64,000 bases of DNA, from NCBI GenBank assembly GCA_964017065.1, contig OZ024789.1, positions 2,786,657 through 2,850,656 of the forward strand, given 5' to 3'. Of this stretch, positions 11,201-22,400 are shown piece by piece. The position numbers and the translations under genes were made by a program. Source of the stretch: Haliclona indistincta. Lineage: Eukaryota > Porifera > Demospongiae > Haplosclerida > Chalinidae. The notes under the pieces are model-generated. The model worked only from the letters and a program-made list of their open reading frames with translations, made no database searches and was not told where the DNA came from. Every line of letters begins with the position of its first letter. Position 1 is the stretch's first letter.

Positions 11201-12808
11201 GATTGCTTTGCCGAAAAAGCATACCAGTACTGTTTTTCAATAATCATACTAACTCTGGCTGTCGAAAATTCCCAGTTACTGATACAGTATTACATTTCCT
11301 GTTGGTTTCAGCGTAGACAATATTAAATTATACTACTGTACAGCACTTTGCAGGTAGGTTGTCAGAAGCAAACACCGACAGAGTCTAACTTGTGGTATTG
11401 ATACAGTTTACACAATGCAACATACTTACATCTATTGTTAACAAATAAAAACAGTTTTGGAATGAGCAAGTTTGTGGTTCATTGTGTAAACTGTATCAAG
11501 ACCACTCTGTCTGCTTGCCTCTCTGAAAGCACTAACCAAACTGCCAAAACCAGATGTGCATAAGCACAGTTTCAGTGACGTGACGTCATATTACTAATCT
11601 ATTATTTAATGATAATACAAACCCAGCAAGAGTGGCGGAAAGTGACAATCTTTTAGATAAGCTTCCACAGTATTATGACAAAAAATCGTGCAGTCAGTGA
11701 TGACGTAGCTAACAGATATATCGCTCAGTGAAGCCCTGCTAGTGACCGTCTTGGCATGAATATGTCTGATCAGTTGAACTTGATGACATGGCTTACAGCA
11801 ACTATAGATCTAGATGCTTTCCGTGTGGAGGCGTGAAGGAATGTTCACACCGATAGCAATGAGAAAGTGACGCGTAATTGAGTGTCATGACGAAGTACCC
11901 GCCTACTGGGGTCAATTGTTTGCGTCAAAATGCGTGTCATGACGCAAACTTGGCGTCGTATTTGGTGTTAATTGACGCCTAATAGGTGGGTACCTAGTCA
12001 TGACATGCAAATACGCGTCACTTTCTCATTGCTAGCGGTGCGAACATTCCTTCACGCCTCCATGCGGAAAGCATCTATATCAAGCAAACCAGGTATACAA
12101 AACCAAAAAAATGAACGCACAGACACCAGTCCATTGATTCAAACTAAGCAGTAAGCACAACGGCCGGTGTTGTGTTCAAACCACTAAAGCCGCCTAGCTT
12201 TTTCTCACGCTTACCTCTCCATAGACGGGTCCTAGCTCTACCGTTCTTTGTCAAATAAAATTATCGAACGCATTATACTTAAGAGCAGTAGCCAGTCTTG
12301 GAACGGAAAGATACTACACAGCTTCGCTGCGGTACGCACCTTATCTCAGTCGATCATTTGAACCCACCCAGTACCATCATTCATTTCCCACAAAATGATT
12401 GTTTTACAATTCAAAAAATCATGCTCTATCCGCATTGTATGTTCACGAGAGTGACGTCACGTATTAATTTTGGCGTTGGATGGCTTAGCAGTTTCTAATA
12501 CAGGATAATTATATTATCTATGGCTTAATTTTTATTCATGCGCCTATGGACGTTAGTTTTATGCAACTGGGCTAGCTAAAACCTAGCTGGCGGCGCCGCC
12601 GGTTTCATCGTTTAAACGTAGAACGAAAATATACATCACTCAGTGACAATCCAGTACTATAATATCAGTAGCTCACATCGTGCACTCGATCATACTCTTC
12701 GTGGCCTCCCCAGACATAGAGTTTATTGTTAACTACCGCCGCACAGCCTCCATTCCTCTTGTCAAGTAGGTCACCTTCAGTAAGGTATTCATCGCGAAAG
12801 TCAGTCAT
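8268..12808 (-). CDS. KLHDC1/2-like kelch-repeat protein
   Basis: Exons 12677-12808, 10100-10592, 8967-9124, 8464-8887 and 8268-8338 join in phase to about 425 residues. The start is MTDFRDEYL. Kelch blades are seen as LYVWGGHEEYD, LCLFGGW, LCVFGGVGS, AAMFGGKGEHDRNNELWVLN, ILLLWGK and CEVVVTGG, each with the GG and downstream aromatic pattern of a beta-propeller. The segments FYGWNNEYFNFDL and EKPRAWHVAGIHP fit KLHDC1/2-type proteins, which act as CUL2 ubiquitin-ligase receptors for C-terminal degrons; that role is inferred. The stretch at about 8600-8640 (KFINYFKFFLK) interrupts a blade and could be a retained short intron, though it stays open. The first intron (about 2.1 kb) and second intron (about 1 kb) carry repeats. 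Confidence 0.85.
9493..9564 (-). pseudogene. Duplicated fragment of a kelch exon inside an intron
   Basis: This intronic stretch repeats the kelch exon sequence at about 10297-10370 in the same orientation: 'gaatcggttgaaggttgcaa', 'aaatttcccag' and 'agaggtcagaatcaaaca' correspond closely to the coding version. It carries a stop-generating change and no splice sites in register. It is a local partial duplication of a blade-coding exon. Confidence 0.75.
11365..11521. mobile_element. Small inverted-repeat element (MITE-like)
   Basis: A perfect 20-bp inverted pair, 'ttgatacagtttacacaatg' at 11398-11417 and its complement at 11480-11499, is extended outward by imperfect pairing ('gcaaacaccgacagagt' with 'actctgtctgcttgc'). 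There is no coding capacity. It lies in the kelch first intron. Confidence 0.65.
11811..12077. mobile_element. Palindromic MITE, about 267 bp
   Basis: The left end 'tagatgctttccgtgtggag' pairs with the right end 'catgcggaaagcatcta', and pairing continues inward through 'ggcgtgaaggaatgttc', 'aatgagaaagtgacgcgta' and 'cgaagtacccgcctact' for roughly 105 bp per arm. The centre contains further short cgtca/tgacg symmetry. It is a non-coding hairpin element in the kelch first intron. Confidence 0.8.
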
Positions 12809-13254
12809 ACTGCATGGTATTCTTCGAATAAGCTAAAACCGAACTTCCTTACTGAATAAAATTATACAATATACAACACTATACAATAATACTATACAAT
12901 ACCATACGTAGGTGTGCGTCACAGAATACGGATGCATGCATGCGCATGCGCGGTCGAACAGGCTATACCTGTTTGCATGACATAATACGTACATTGTGTC
13001 GTGAGGAAGTTCTTTTCAAGGTGGCCGAACGCGAGTTCTGCGGGCCTCGGTTCATCGGCATCAATAACAGTGACGGCTCGAAAGACTCGATTCCATTTAG
13101 CTATACCGCCCCACGCAGGACTGAAATGTGAGTGCTCATGAACGGTCGGCACTGAGATGAAATTTACCCCGCATGAATGGTTTCTCTTTGACAGGAAATA
13201 ACTTGAATTAAAACGAAAGACAGTAGAAGAAACTGATAACCTCTCCTAACAAAG
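12809..13254. other. Divergent promoter region, kelch gene / NLR2
   Basis: The kelch start codon (minus) and NLR2 start codon (plus) are 446 bp apart head to head, so both promoters must lie here or overlap. I see no recognisable core element. A 'tgcatgcatgcgcatgcgcg' alternating purine-pyrimidine run lies at 12931-12952. Confidence 0.5.
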
Positions 13255-16221
13255 ATGCCCACGGCTGTTCACGACTACACCATGACACTATATGCATTAG
13301 CGCCAGTTGGATTGATACTATTGATGGTTTATATGGCCCCCGTAATGTCATTTGTCATAGCAGCGTTAACTATAATAGTATTACTCTGTGCTACCAAGAA
13401 AATACCACAAATTCGAGAAGGTTAATTATAATGGCATGTCTTATAAATTTAATTTTATCATAACTGATGATTTCTATGCTTAGGCACTAGTACAACCAGC
13501 ACTAGTACTGGTACACCTACACTACTGGACCTTATGGAAATGAAAGGAACTGATGGTAAACCACTGAATATAGTTCAAGAGATTGCTGCTTATGACTACA
13601 CAACATTCGGTATGTGTCTCCTACAAGACAAGAATGGAACAATCGTTAAACTGCTCAAGAAGAACCACATTCACGATGGTGCTGAAAGTGTTACGCAGGC
13701 CATCTTTCGGAAATGGCTGACAAGTGATGCACCTACTCGTACATATCAACACTTGATAGAGTGTCTCAGACAGTCTGAACTGGGTGCACTAGCTGAGCTC
13801 ATTAGACTAAATAAATCATGTAGTCCATGTTATCCAAATAGTTATGCATCGTACCTCAGGAGACTGTATACAGGAACTAATTTTAAGTCAAACTCTCAAA
13901 GTTGGACTGGTAATGTCCTACTCCCAAAATGTGAATACATAGAGCTAGCAATAATTGAAAATAAAGGGCTACGACAAGGAGACAGAGAGGAGAGAATGGT
14001 CAGACTGGCACAGCAAGGAAGAATAGAAACTATCTTAAATCACAAAGAACCTATAGACCTTGACAAACTTTTTCTAATTTCACCATTGGTTGAGCTATCA
14101 CCTCCAAGAGTACTTCTTATTGAAGGAGCCCCGGGAGTGGGAAAGAGCACACTTGCTCGTTATATTTGCCAGCAATGGGCAAATCGTGCTTCATTCTTAG
14201 CACAATTTAATATTGTAGTTATTGTTTACTTGCGAGAAGAAGCGATTCAGAATGCTACTACTTTGGCTGATATTCTACCAACTCGTAGAGTAGAAATGTC
14301 CCAAATGACTGCTTCTAAGATGCAAAGTTCTGATGGAGCAAATGTTTTGTTTGTTTTTGATGGGTGGGACGAGTTTCCTCAAGACTTGCAGATAGAATCA
14401 CTTGTATCAAGAATAATTCGACAACCAGAAATGCTCTCTCTTGACCAAAGTACTGTTCTTATCACCTCTCGACCAGTGTCCTCGGGAAACCTGCTCGACA
14501 TAGCTGATCGGCGAGTGGAGATCCTGGGATTCACTCCGCACAAGATTCGTGAGTACATTAAGAATGCTTTGAATGGCAACAGCACTCACATTCAAAAGCT
14601 TGTTCAGCACCTTGAAGAGCACCCAGTTATAGAAGGCTACTGTTATGTACCTCTACATGTAGCAATACTGGTACATGTATTCATGACATATAGCAAAGAC
14701 CTACCTACCACCCTCCATGAGCTTTTCTGCAAGCTTGTACTCTGCTGCATAGTCCGAGAACAAAAAACACATGATCGATCAAAGAGAGATTTTTCTAAGG
14801 TATTTTCACTCAATGATTTTCCTGATGATCTCAAAACTAAACTGAATGACCTTTGTGTGCTTGCATATGAGGGGGTGATGCAGAACAGAGTGGTGTTTTA
14901 CCAAAAAAACTTGCAAGACTACCACCTTCCAGATAATCTACCACCTTTGGGGCTCCTCCTGGCTGTGGAGGGCCTGATGCTAAACTTTAGCACATCTCTC
15001 TCATACAACTTTCTCCATCTGTCTGTTCAAGAGCTCCTTGCTGCTTATCATATATCACACATGGATTCTACCAGACAAAAGGAAGTATTTGAACGCATGT
15101 TTGGTAGTTCTCGCTTTCAAGCTGTACTACATTACTACAGTGGCTTCACTAAACTTGCTGATTTAACGATACGAGACTTTATTTCTACTTACTCACGAAA
15201 GCAATCAAAAATTGACGACCTTCTGCCTTTATTTCATTGCTTCTATGAAGCACAAGACCCATCTCTGTGTGAGCTAGTTGGATCCCGGTTCGAAAATACT
15301 ATTGAGTTACATGATCGATGGAGTCCAGTAGATTATTTGGCTGTTGGTTACTTAATAAACTCACTCTTACTAATATCTTCATCTGATGACAAAATTTTTC
15401 TGCTGAAAATTAACGACGAATTTAATGATCACAAGTTAAAGCTACTTTTTCTTGAACTTTCAAAGTGGTCTACAGCTGATACGCCATTCTCTTCTACAAG
15501 AAAACTAAAAATACAATTCACAGGAACAACTATTACCGATGAAAAAGCTATGCTCATTGCGTCTCTTACAGAAAAAATGTCTTGCATTTCTAAGCTAGTG
15601 TTGAAAATGCGACAATCTAAAATTGACGATGGCGCTATCATACACATTGCACAAGCACTGCAGAAGATCAACTGTAGTCTCACTTTATTACAAATTGATG
15701 ATGAAATATCTCCAGCTGATCACAGATGCAATGAACATGATGCCTCAGCTCTAAAGAAGATGTGTGAAATGAACAAGTCGTTAACACATTTGAGTCTTTC
15801 AGGAAGTTCTTTCAGCTGCTACATATTTCAAGGCCTTCAACACAGCGCTACAATAACTTACTTGCGCTATACCAATACACGTGCTAACTGTACAGGGGAC
15901 ACTGCTCAGGCACTCACTACAATGCTTCAAGTCAACAAGACACTTACACACCTTGATCTATCAGAAAATCACAATTATGGAGATTCGGGAGCTTACTGTG
16001 TCTGTCAAGGCCTTCAGCACAATACCACACTAGTCTACTTGAATCTTAGCAGTACAGAGATAACTGATAAAGGAGCAGAGTACATTGCTCAAGCTATAGA
16101 GTCAAATTGTTCTCTACAAGAACTCAAGCTCTCGGAAAACAGAATCACACCCAATGGCTTCGCTTGTATTGACGAATCATTGAAAGCAAACACCAATTCA
16201 AGACTGAAAATAACCAAGTGA
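13255..16221 (+). CDS. NLR2: membrane-leader DEATH-NACHT-LRR receptor
   Basis: Exons 13255-13420 and 13484-16221 join in phase 1 to about 967 residues. The first exon encodes a strongly hydrophobic leader, with LAPVGLILLMVYMAPVMS and FVIAALTIIVLLCATKK forming two adjacent helices long enough to span a membrane. A short Ser/Thr linker, the death-fold domain (about residues 72-165) and the NACHT follow, with Walker A GAPGVGKST near 271, Walker B FVFDGWDE and VLITSRP, then LRRs to the end (THLSLSG, THLDLSEN, VYLNLSS, LQELKLSEN). Unlike NLR1, 3 and 4, the DEATH and NACHT parts are in one exon, so an intron has been lost. The leader suggests membrane anchoring or a signal anchor; this is inferred from hydropathy read by eye. 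Initiation at M13534 would omit it. Confidence 0.87.
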
Positions 16222-16838
16222 AGAAAAATTACCAATTTTATGCCAGCAACAAAGAAGCAACTTGATTAGTGATATTAAAATATATAATTGTATGTACACC
16301 TGTAAATTAAATTCAGAATTCAACAACATAAATTCAAGTTGTTCAATAATCGATACCACTTCCCGAGTATCAGTTAGTGCCATGCATTCTCATGTATTAT
16401 GTCCCTTTAACCCATTACCGTTTTAACTGCCATCTTTTGTGATACCAAGGCCCTTGGTAATACACATCATACTTTCTCAAAACTGTGTACTTATGGTTTT
16501 ACACAAAGTGCATGCATGTGTTTACATCATTAATGAGATAATGTATACAGACAATTCACTATTGTGAAAAATCTTCATTTTGTAAATGCCTCTCCTCTAC
16601 ACACTATACCTTGTTCAAATACTTATTCATACTATACTATAGTTTATTCACACTACAATGTATGTTATTGTCATCTTTAAGTGCTTACCATGTATAGATA
16701 TGAATGAGTTTGTGTAAACACACTAACATCCGTATGGCTTCTTCTGTTTATCTCTCTTTGGTATGCACGCTGATATTATTTGAAACTGTACTCATACACT
16801 GTTTGGATTGTGTGGCACAGTACTTGCTGTAACATCAA
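16222..16838. other. Spacer, no gene seen
   Basis: Downstream of NLR2. AT-rich, with no supported frame and no p110 tail copy. Confidence 0.4.
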
Positions 16839-17093
16839 CCACAATTGAAGGGCTCCGGTGAAAAACGGCAATTAAACGTTTTCCGTATATTGCGAGAAAA
16901 CGAAGCTGGAAGTTCGGATTGTCACCATGCCGATGCAATTCTATGCGTATGTGACAAAGCGCTGATCGGTGAACACTATTAATTGTACTAGGGGTTCTTC
17001 AAGCATTGATGCAGTCTGCTAATGCATATAAACTGAAGATTGGTGAAAAACGTTTTAGTGCCGTTTTTTACCGGAGCCCTTCAATTATTGTGG
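16839..17093. mobile_element. MITE, 255 bp
   Basis: The terminal inverted repeat starts 'ccacaattgaagggctccgg' and ends with its near complement 'ccggagcccttcaattattg' plus 'tgg', differing by a 3-bp insertion. Pairing extends inward through 'gtgaaaaacggc' and 'gccgttttttacc'. No coding capacity. Confidence 0.8.
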
Positions 17094-17483
17094 TCTGTAT
17101 GAGCCCGTGTAGCTACAAGCTCCACGTGGTTTATCATACTATAAGTTCCGTTTAGCATCAGATTTTCCTTATGTAATCATACATGATGAGAGGACACCAA
17201 ACACACATTCCAGACTAGCTCAGCATGACCAGTAACAAACAACTTCTCAGTCTTACCTCTATTGACAGTAATGTTATATGCACGAGTACGTACAATCTCT
17301 ACTTTCTCTATAGGTTCACTCATGATTCTACATTAATTTTGAAGGTTACGTGAAATAAATTCAATAATAATGCATGGGAATAGTCTACATGTAATCATAA
17401 AACACATATGACAGTATCAAACACAAATCAATAATATTCACGGGTAGTTGAATATAAATTTAGTATGTCATGACGATCTGTGC

Positions 17484-17683
17484 NNNNNNNNNNNNNNNNN
17501 NNNNNNNNNNNNNNNNNNNNNNNNNNNNNNNNNNNNNNNNNNNNNNNNNNNNNNNNNNNNNNNNNNNNNNNNNNNNNNNNNNNNNNNNNNNNNNNNNNNN
17601 NNNNNNNNNNNNNNNNNNNNNNNNNNNNNNNNNNNNNNNNNNNNNNNNNNNNNNNNNNNNNNNNNNNNNNNNNNNNNNNNNNN
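17484..17683. other. Assembly gap, 200 N
   Basis: Exactly 200 undetermined bases. The content and true length are unknown. Frames read through this run are meaningless. Confidence 1.
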
Positions 17684-18764
17684 AATCAGGATGATCTCCT
17701 TCTGGTGTTCTACACTCAGCTACTGTAAGTAGCAGAGTCGGTAAAATCTAAATCCAATGATTTTAGAGATGATCTAGAAATATTAGTTAACGCCACTATT
17801 TTGTGCTGGTCGGGTCCATATCGTCTAAAACACTACAGAAGTACGTTTAAAGGTGCCACACCGGCGACTGTTGGGAAATACGAGGTCCAAGGTTTGAATT
17901 TTGTTCCAAGACGGTACTCCACCCTACCTTGTCATTTCTCCGTTTCCTCGTTTCCGTTTCCCATTTCTCATTTCCTCGTTCCTCCTTTTAGAGCGACCCG
18001 AAGCATTAGTATGCGCACGTGATTGTAGGCTGTTATTATGCGCACGTGATTTCGAATGAGCATAGCTAACGTTCCATCGTGAGGCGTGGCTCAATGGCGC
18101 TAGCGATAGCATACAGCACTAGAACTCATTCGTGGATTCTTTCTAAAATGGTATTGCGTAGAGCTTGATTACTGGTCTTACTTAAAGATATGATCCTAGA
18201 ATATTGGTTTAGCTATTTGTATAGTGCACTGCACACCAGTTTCTGTGCTTTGTATGTCGTGAAATCTAGGAAAAAGTAGCACAACTCCAGTATACAGCAC
18301 ACCTGTGCTGGATTCAGGAATCTTTCTTCTGTGAAACAGCTTAAATTTAAGCAACTTTGTTAGTTCTAGCTCTGACCAGGTCTCGTCAGCTGTATACTGG
18401 GTTTTGCAGATAACAATGAAGCTGTCTCTTCGCTCGCCGTTTTAAACGCCAAGATTTTGTTTCAGGACGTCTGTAGTAGGCTTGTTAATAAGCTGATTGC
18501 TTGCACGAACAATAACTGTAGCGTTTTCCACTGTTGAGAATCGTCACTACTTTCTCGCCCATAGCTGCTCAGGAACCCCTGGGTTGGATCGGGTAGATCG
18601 CATATTTGTAATCTGCTGTGCAAGAGCTTTCGATTCATACTAAATTCGTTAAATTCTGTCCAGAGAATAGCGTAAAATTGACAACTAAGATTCGCCATAC
18701 ATTTTGATTTGGAGAGAATTTACAAACCACAAGTCACATGACTGAATATTAATGCTTCCAACCT
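17684..18764. other. Spacer, no gene supported
   Basis: Several short frames exist on both strands, but none shows a recognisable domain or splice-consistent neighbour. 'gcgcacgtgatt' occurs twice near 18013 and 18039, a local repeat. Confidence 0.4.
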
Positions 18765-19127
18765 CCTCTGGTTGTTTGCGAAGATCTTGCATAACGGAAG
18801 CTAAAGAGGAAGTATGACGTTGGCCAATCAAACGCACGTAGGCGTGACTACAGTTGTTTGCGAAGATCTTGCATAACGGAAGCGAAAGCGGAAGTGTGAC
18901 GTTGGCCAATCAAATTCACTTTTCGTCACGTGTACAGCTTCAGTTAGTCACGCCTACGTGCGTTTGATTGGCCAAGGTCATACTTCTGCTTTCGCTTCCG
19001 TTATGCAAGATCTTCGCAAACAACTGTAACTGAAGCTGTACACGTGACGAACAGTGAATTTGATTGGTCAGCGTCACACTTCCGCTTTTGCTTCCGTTAT
19101 GCAAGATCTTCGCAAACAACTGTAATG
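18765..19127. repeat. Large nested palindrome
   Basis: The block 'tttgcgaagatcttgcataa' followed by 'cggaagc' occurs twice forward (about 18774 and 18855), and its complement 'ttatgcaagatcttcgcaaa' occurs twice (about 19002 and 19100). The arms also carry 'gttggccaatcaaa' and 'gtcacgcctacgtgcgtttg'. The whole forms a roughly 360-bp inverted structure with internal duplication. It looks like two copies of an inverted-repeat element, head to head. Confidence 0.75.
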
Positions 19128-19145
19128 AGACTAAATACAAATACG

Positions 19146-19458
19146 CAGTGGCGTAGCTACACCCGGGCACGTGCCCGGGCAACTTGTGTCCAGTGCCCGG
19201 GCAACTGAGCTGGACCTTGAACACGTGGCAAGCTCTGTATCCACTTTTCTACTTGTTTTCAGAGCAAAACGCCTGTTTAGGGCAGTTTGTCTCCACTCAG
19301 CAACTGGTAAAATGTTTGCACACCGAAAAAACTGTGCGAAAAGCAGTTTAGCATACGCGAGCCCATTGTTCGACGAGCGATATTAATTGACCACGCCCTA
19401 TAAGTTCATGAATATTAATGAGTGCCCGGGCAACTGTTCAATCCTGGCTACGCCACTG
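19146..19458. mobile_element. hAT-like non-autonomous element with 8-bp target duplication
   Basis: Termini 'cagtggcgtagc' and 'gctacgccactg' are inverted and match the CAG(T/G)GGCGTAGC ends common in hAT elements. Flanking 8-mers 'caaatacg' (19138-19145) and 'caagtacg' (19459-19466) match at 7 of 8 positions, the hAT target-duplication length. Subterminal 'gcccgggcaac' repeats occur near both ends. There is no transposase. It stops 17 bp before the ATG of NLR3 exon 1. Confidence 0.88.
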
Positions 19459-19475
19459 CAAGTACGGGATCCATC

Positions 19476-22400
19476 ATGATTTCTCTTGAGCTATGGCGTG
19501 CTAGGATAGGGTTGTTCAACTGTTCTCGTCCACCCAGCAGCTCTCTCTTCGTTAATCTCCATCATCATCAGCAGTCTGTGGCTCATGGCTGGTTCCTAGC
19601 TGGTGGTGGCAGTGCAGGGCTGTTCTCGTCTCTGTGTCGCTCTCTGCTCATAAGGCACGCTCTTGTTCTGCTGGTCGTGGCAGTCATTACTCATCTCCTA
19701 CTGTTAGCTGGTGACGTGGAACAGAACCCAGGACCTATATGTAGAGGTGCGATTTACTGCAATCATGTTGATACCCTTAAATATGGCATCTGTAGATGAT
19801 AGGCCAACGATACTGAAGCTACGTATGATGAAAGGAGCTGATGGAAAGTCCCTGAGGGTCATTGAAACTATAGCTGCTGGTGACTTCGTTACATTTGGTA
19901 TGCATCTACTAGACGATGAGAATGGAACAGCAGTTGATCTGATCAAGAAGGATCATATCCATGATGATGCTATGAGTGTCACACAAGCTATCCTCAAGAA
20001 ATGGCTGACAAGTGATGCACCTACTCGTACATATCAACACTTGATAGGGTGTCTCAGACATTCTGATATGGGTGCACTTGCTGAGCTCATTGCAAACGAA
20101 ACGGAAGGTAAAAATCAATTACATTGTTACTCTATCATTACCAGGCCACTAATACCCCGTTCACACTTGCCTTCTCAGCCCGCGTTACCACTAGTGTGAA
20201 CGCTATCCAATGCAAGCTGAACCGTGCCGAACCGTGCTGGCCCAGCTTGCTTTGCACAACCAGGCTGGCCCGTGTTGATACGGGTTGCGTGCGTAATGTA
20301 AACGCAAACCGTGCTGAGCATGCGCAATTTAATACGAGTGCGTGACATCCGCGCGCTCATGAAGTAATGCGCACGCTCAGTATACTTCGTAACCGGTAAT
20401 GCAATAATGAACCAAACTAAAACGTCTATGGCGCGCACTAGCTTGCTGTAGTGTGAACAGTGCACCAGGAGTGCACTAATCTGTGCTGAACCGAGCGAGC
20501 CAACACGGGTTGCAAGTGTGAACGAGGTATAACTGAAGGGTGTGGCCTGGAGGCGAGGCTAAAATTTTTTATGCAAGTTAAATGATGGATTCAAGGCGTC
20601 TACAGGATTTAAATCCGCAGAAACCAAAATTTTAGATTTTCAAAACAGTTTGGCATGTGCCAGTTTGTGGTACAGTGGAACCACTCTTATAAGACACCCC
20701 TCATCCCTCTATAATGGACACATCCACTGTCAACAAAAGACGTGGGTTTTATTCATGACATAGAAATAGTACAGGCAAATTAGAGTTTGACCTCTGACTA
20801 ACTGCAACACAAACATTTTCAGCTGTTTCCTACACAGAAAAATGTCCTCTATAACATACTAAAAGTCCTAAGGAATCCCGTGAGGGGAAGTATAAAAAAT
20901 TCAATGTTTTTAAATCAACCTAATTAATAATTCATGAGTTGAGTATTTTGACATGGTCTATAATAATTCCAGGTTTTTTTTATAACTATAAGCTTCCTAG
21001 AACTTTTTAAACATTAAAAGGTCAAGTAAAAAGTATTTCTTTGATAATTATTGAAAAAATACATGTATAAAGTGAGTATAATTGTGATGAAGTCCTTGTC
21101 TATGTGTAGCTTGTGGTAGGACTGTATGTGTGTACTAAGTTGGTGTTAGCTGTCTTTGGTTAGTTGTGTATAGTTTTGTGTTATTGTATCTTGGTCTTTA
21201 GTGGTGTGTCTGTTATTTTTGCATCACTGATTGGTCTGTTGTGAGTTTTCGTCTTGATTTGTTAGTATTTAAGTGTGTGTTGTAATATGATCTAAGTCGT
21301 GGAAAACTTGAAATCACGACATCAATGTTTTCCGTCAATCTGTTTAATCCATACTATCTTCATTATTATCAACAACTTTGTCATCGTACTCCATCTGGTC
21401 TGAGTTTGTGCAACCAGATCTCTTGCAGTTGCCACATGCAGGAGAGCACATAATAGTATGCATTTTACAAGTACACCTCATGCTGCTACAATCAGTCTGC
21501 ATGGCAGTTGTACCTGATTACATGTAGTAGTTATTCTGGTGCTAGAGGCAAGTCAGTGAGTAGTGGGTTTCTTCCCTACTGGAGAAAGATTATCCGCGGT
21601 GCCTTTCCACTGCTGTATACAGCAGTGGAAAGCATCTACAGCAGTGATATTCCATCGCTGCTGATGTGGGTGGTAAAGTCGGACTGGTTTTGTTAGCGAT
21701 ATTATTACAGAGTTCCTTGTAGCGTAGGGAATCAAGGTCTTCCCCGTTTTTCCCATTGTAAATGCAGATCTGACTGCACATCAAATGTTGTGGCTTGTTC
21801 ATGAAAGTATTTATCTGACTTGAACTTTTTGAGTGAATTTCCCTTCCCAATGCTGTAAAGACGGGAGGTTGTATCAGGTTGTATCACAAGCAGAAGTTTA
21901 TCAACATGCTAGGAGGCCAGCTAGGGAATATCATGGGTATACAGTACATCATGTGCCAGGGGATGCTGACATTCTCATTGTCAAGCTATGAAAGCTGTTG
22001 AGTCTGCTGCAATTGTGAACACCGGAAATGACACAGATTTGCTCATTTTGCTATGCTATCATGCAAGCTTTGACTCTCAAAGAATCTTCTTTCGACCAGA
22101 ATCAATTGCAAAGAAATCCACCAATAATTCAGAAGTTCAACTGAGTCAGATAAATACTTTCGTGAACAAGCCAGAGCATTTGGTGTACACTCTGAACATG
22201 TCATTGTTGCAGCGGAACGAATGTCGGTCAGCATTTACAATGGGAAAAACGGGGAAGACCTTGATTCCCTACGCTACAAGCAATTCTGTCACTACCAATA
22301 CCAGTCTCAGACTTTATCACTCGCATCAGCGGCAACAGCCTCGTTGTATACCTTCAGATACAGCAGTGGAAAGGCACCGCGGATGATTTTTCTCCAGTAG

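Noticed and set aside
17448..17732. Open frames across 17484-17683
   Set aside because: They exist only because the N gap contains no stop codons.
18462..18698. Possible TIR-domain fragment on the minus strand
   Set aside because: A few residues suggested a TIR-like helix, but there is no conserved core motif, no splice partner and no long frame.
19476..19740. 2A motif as evidence of an integrated RNA virus
   Set aside because: There is no capsid, helicase or polymerase sequence nearby. Cellular NLRs and non-LTR retrotransposons are known carriers of such motifs.
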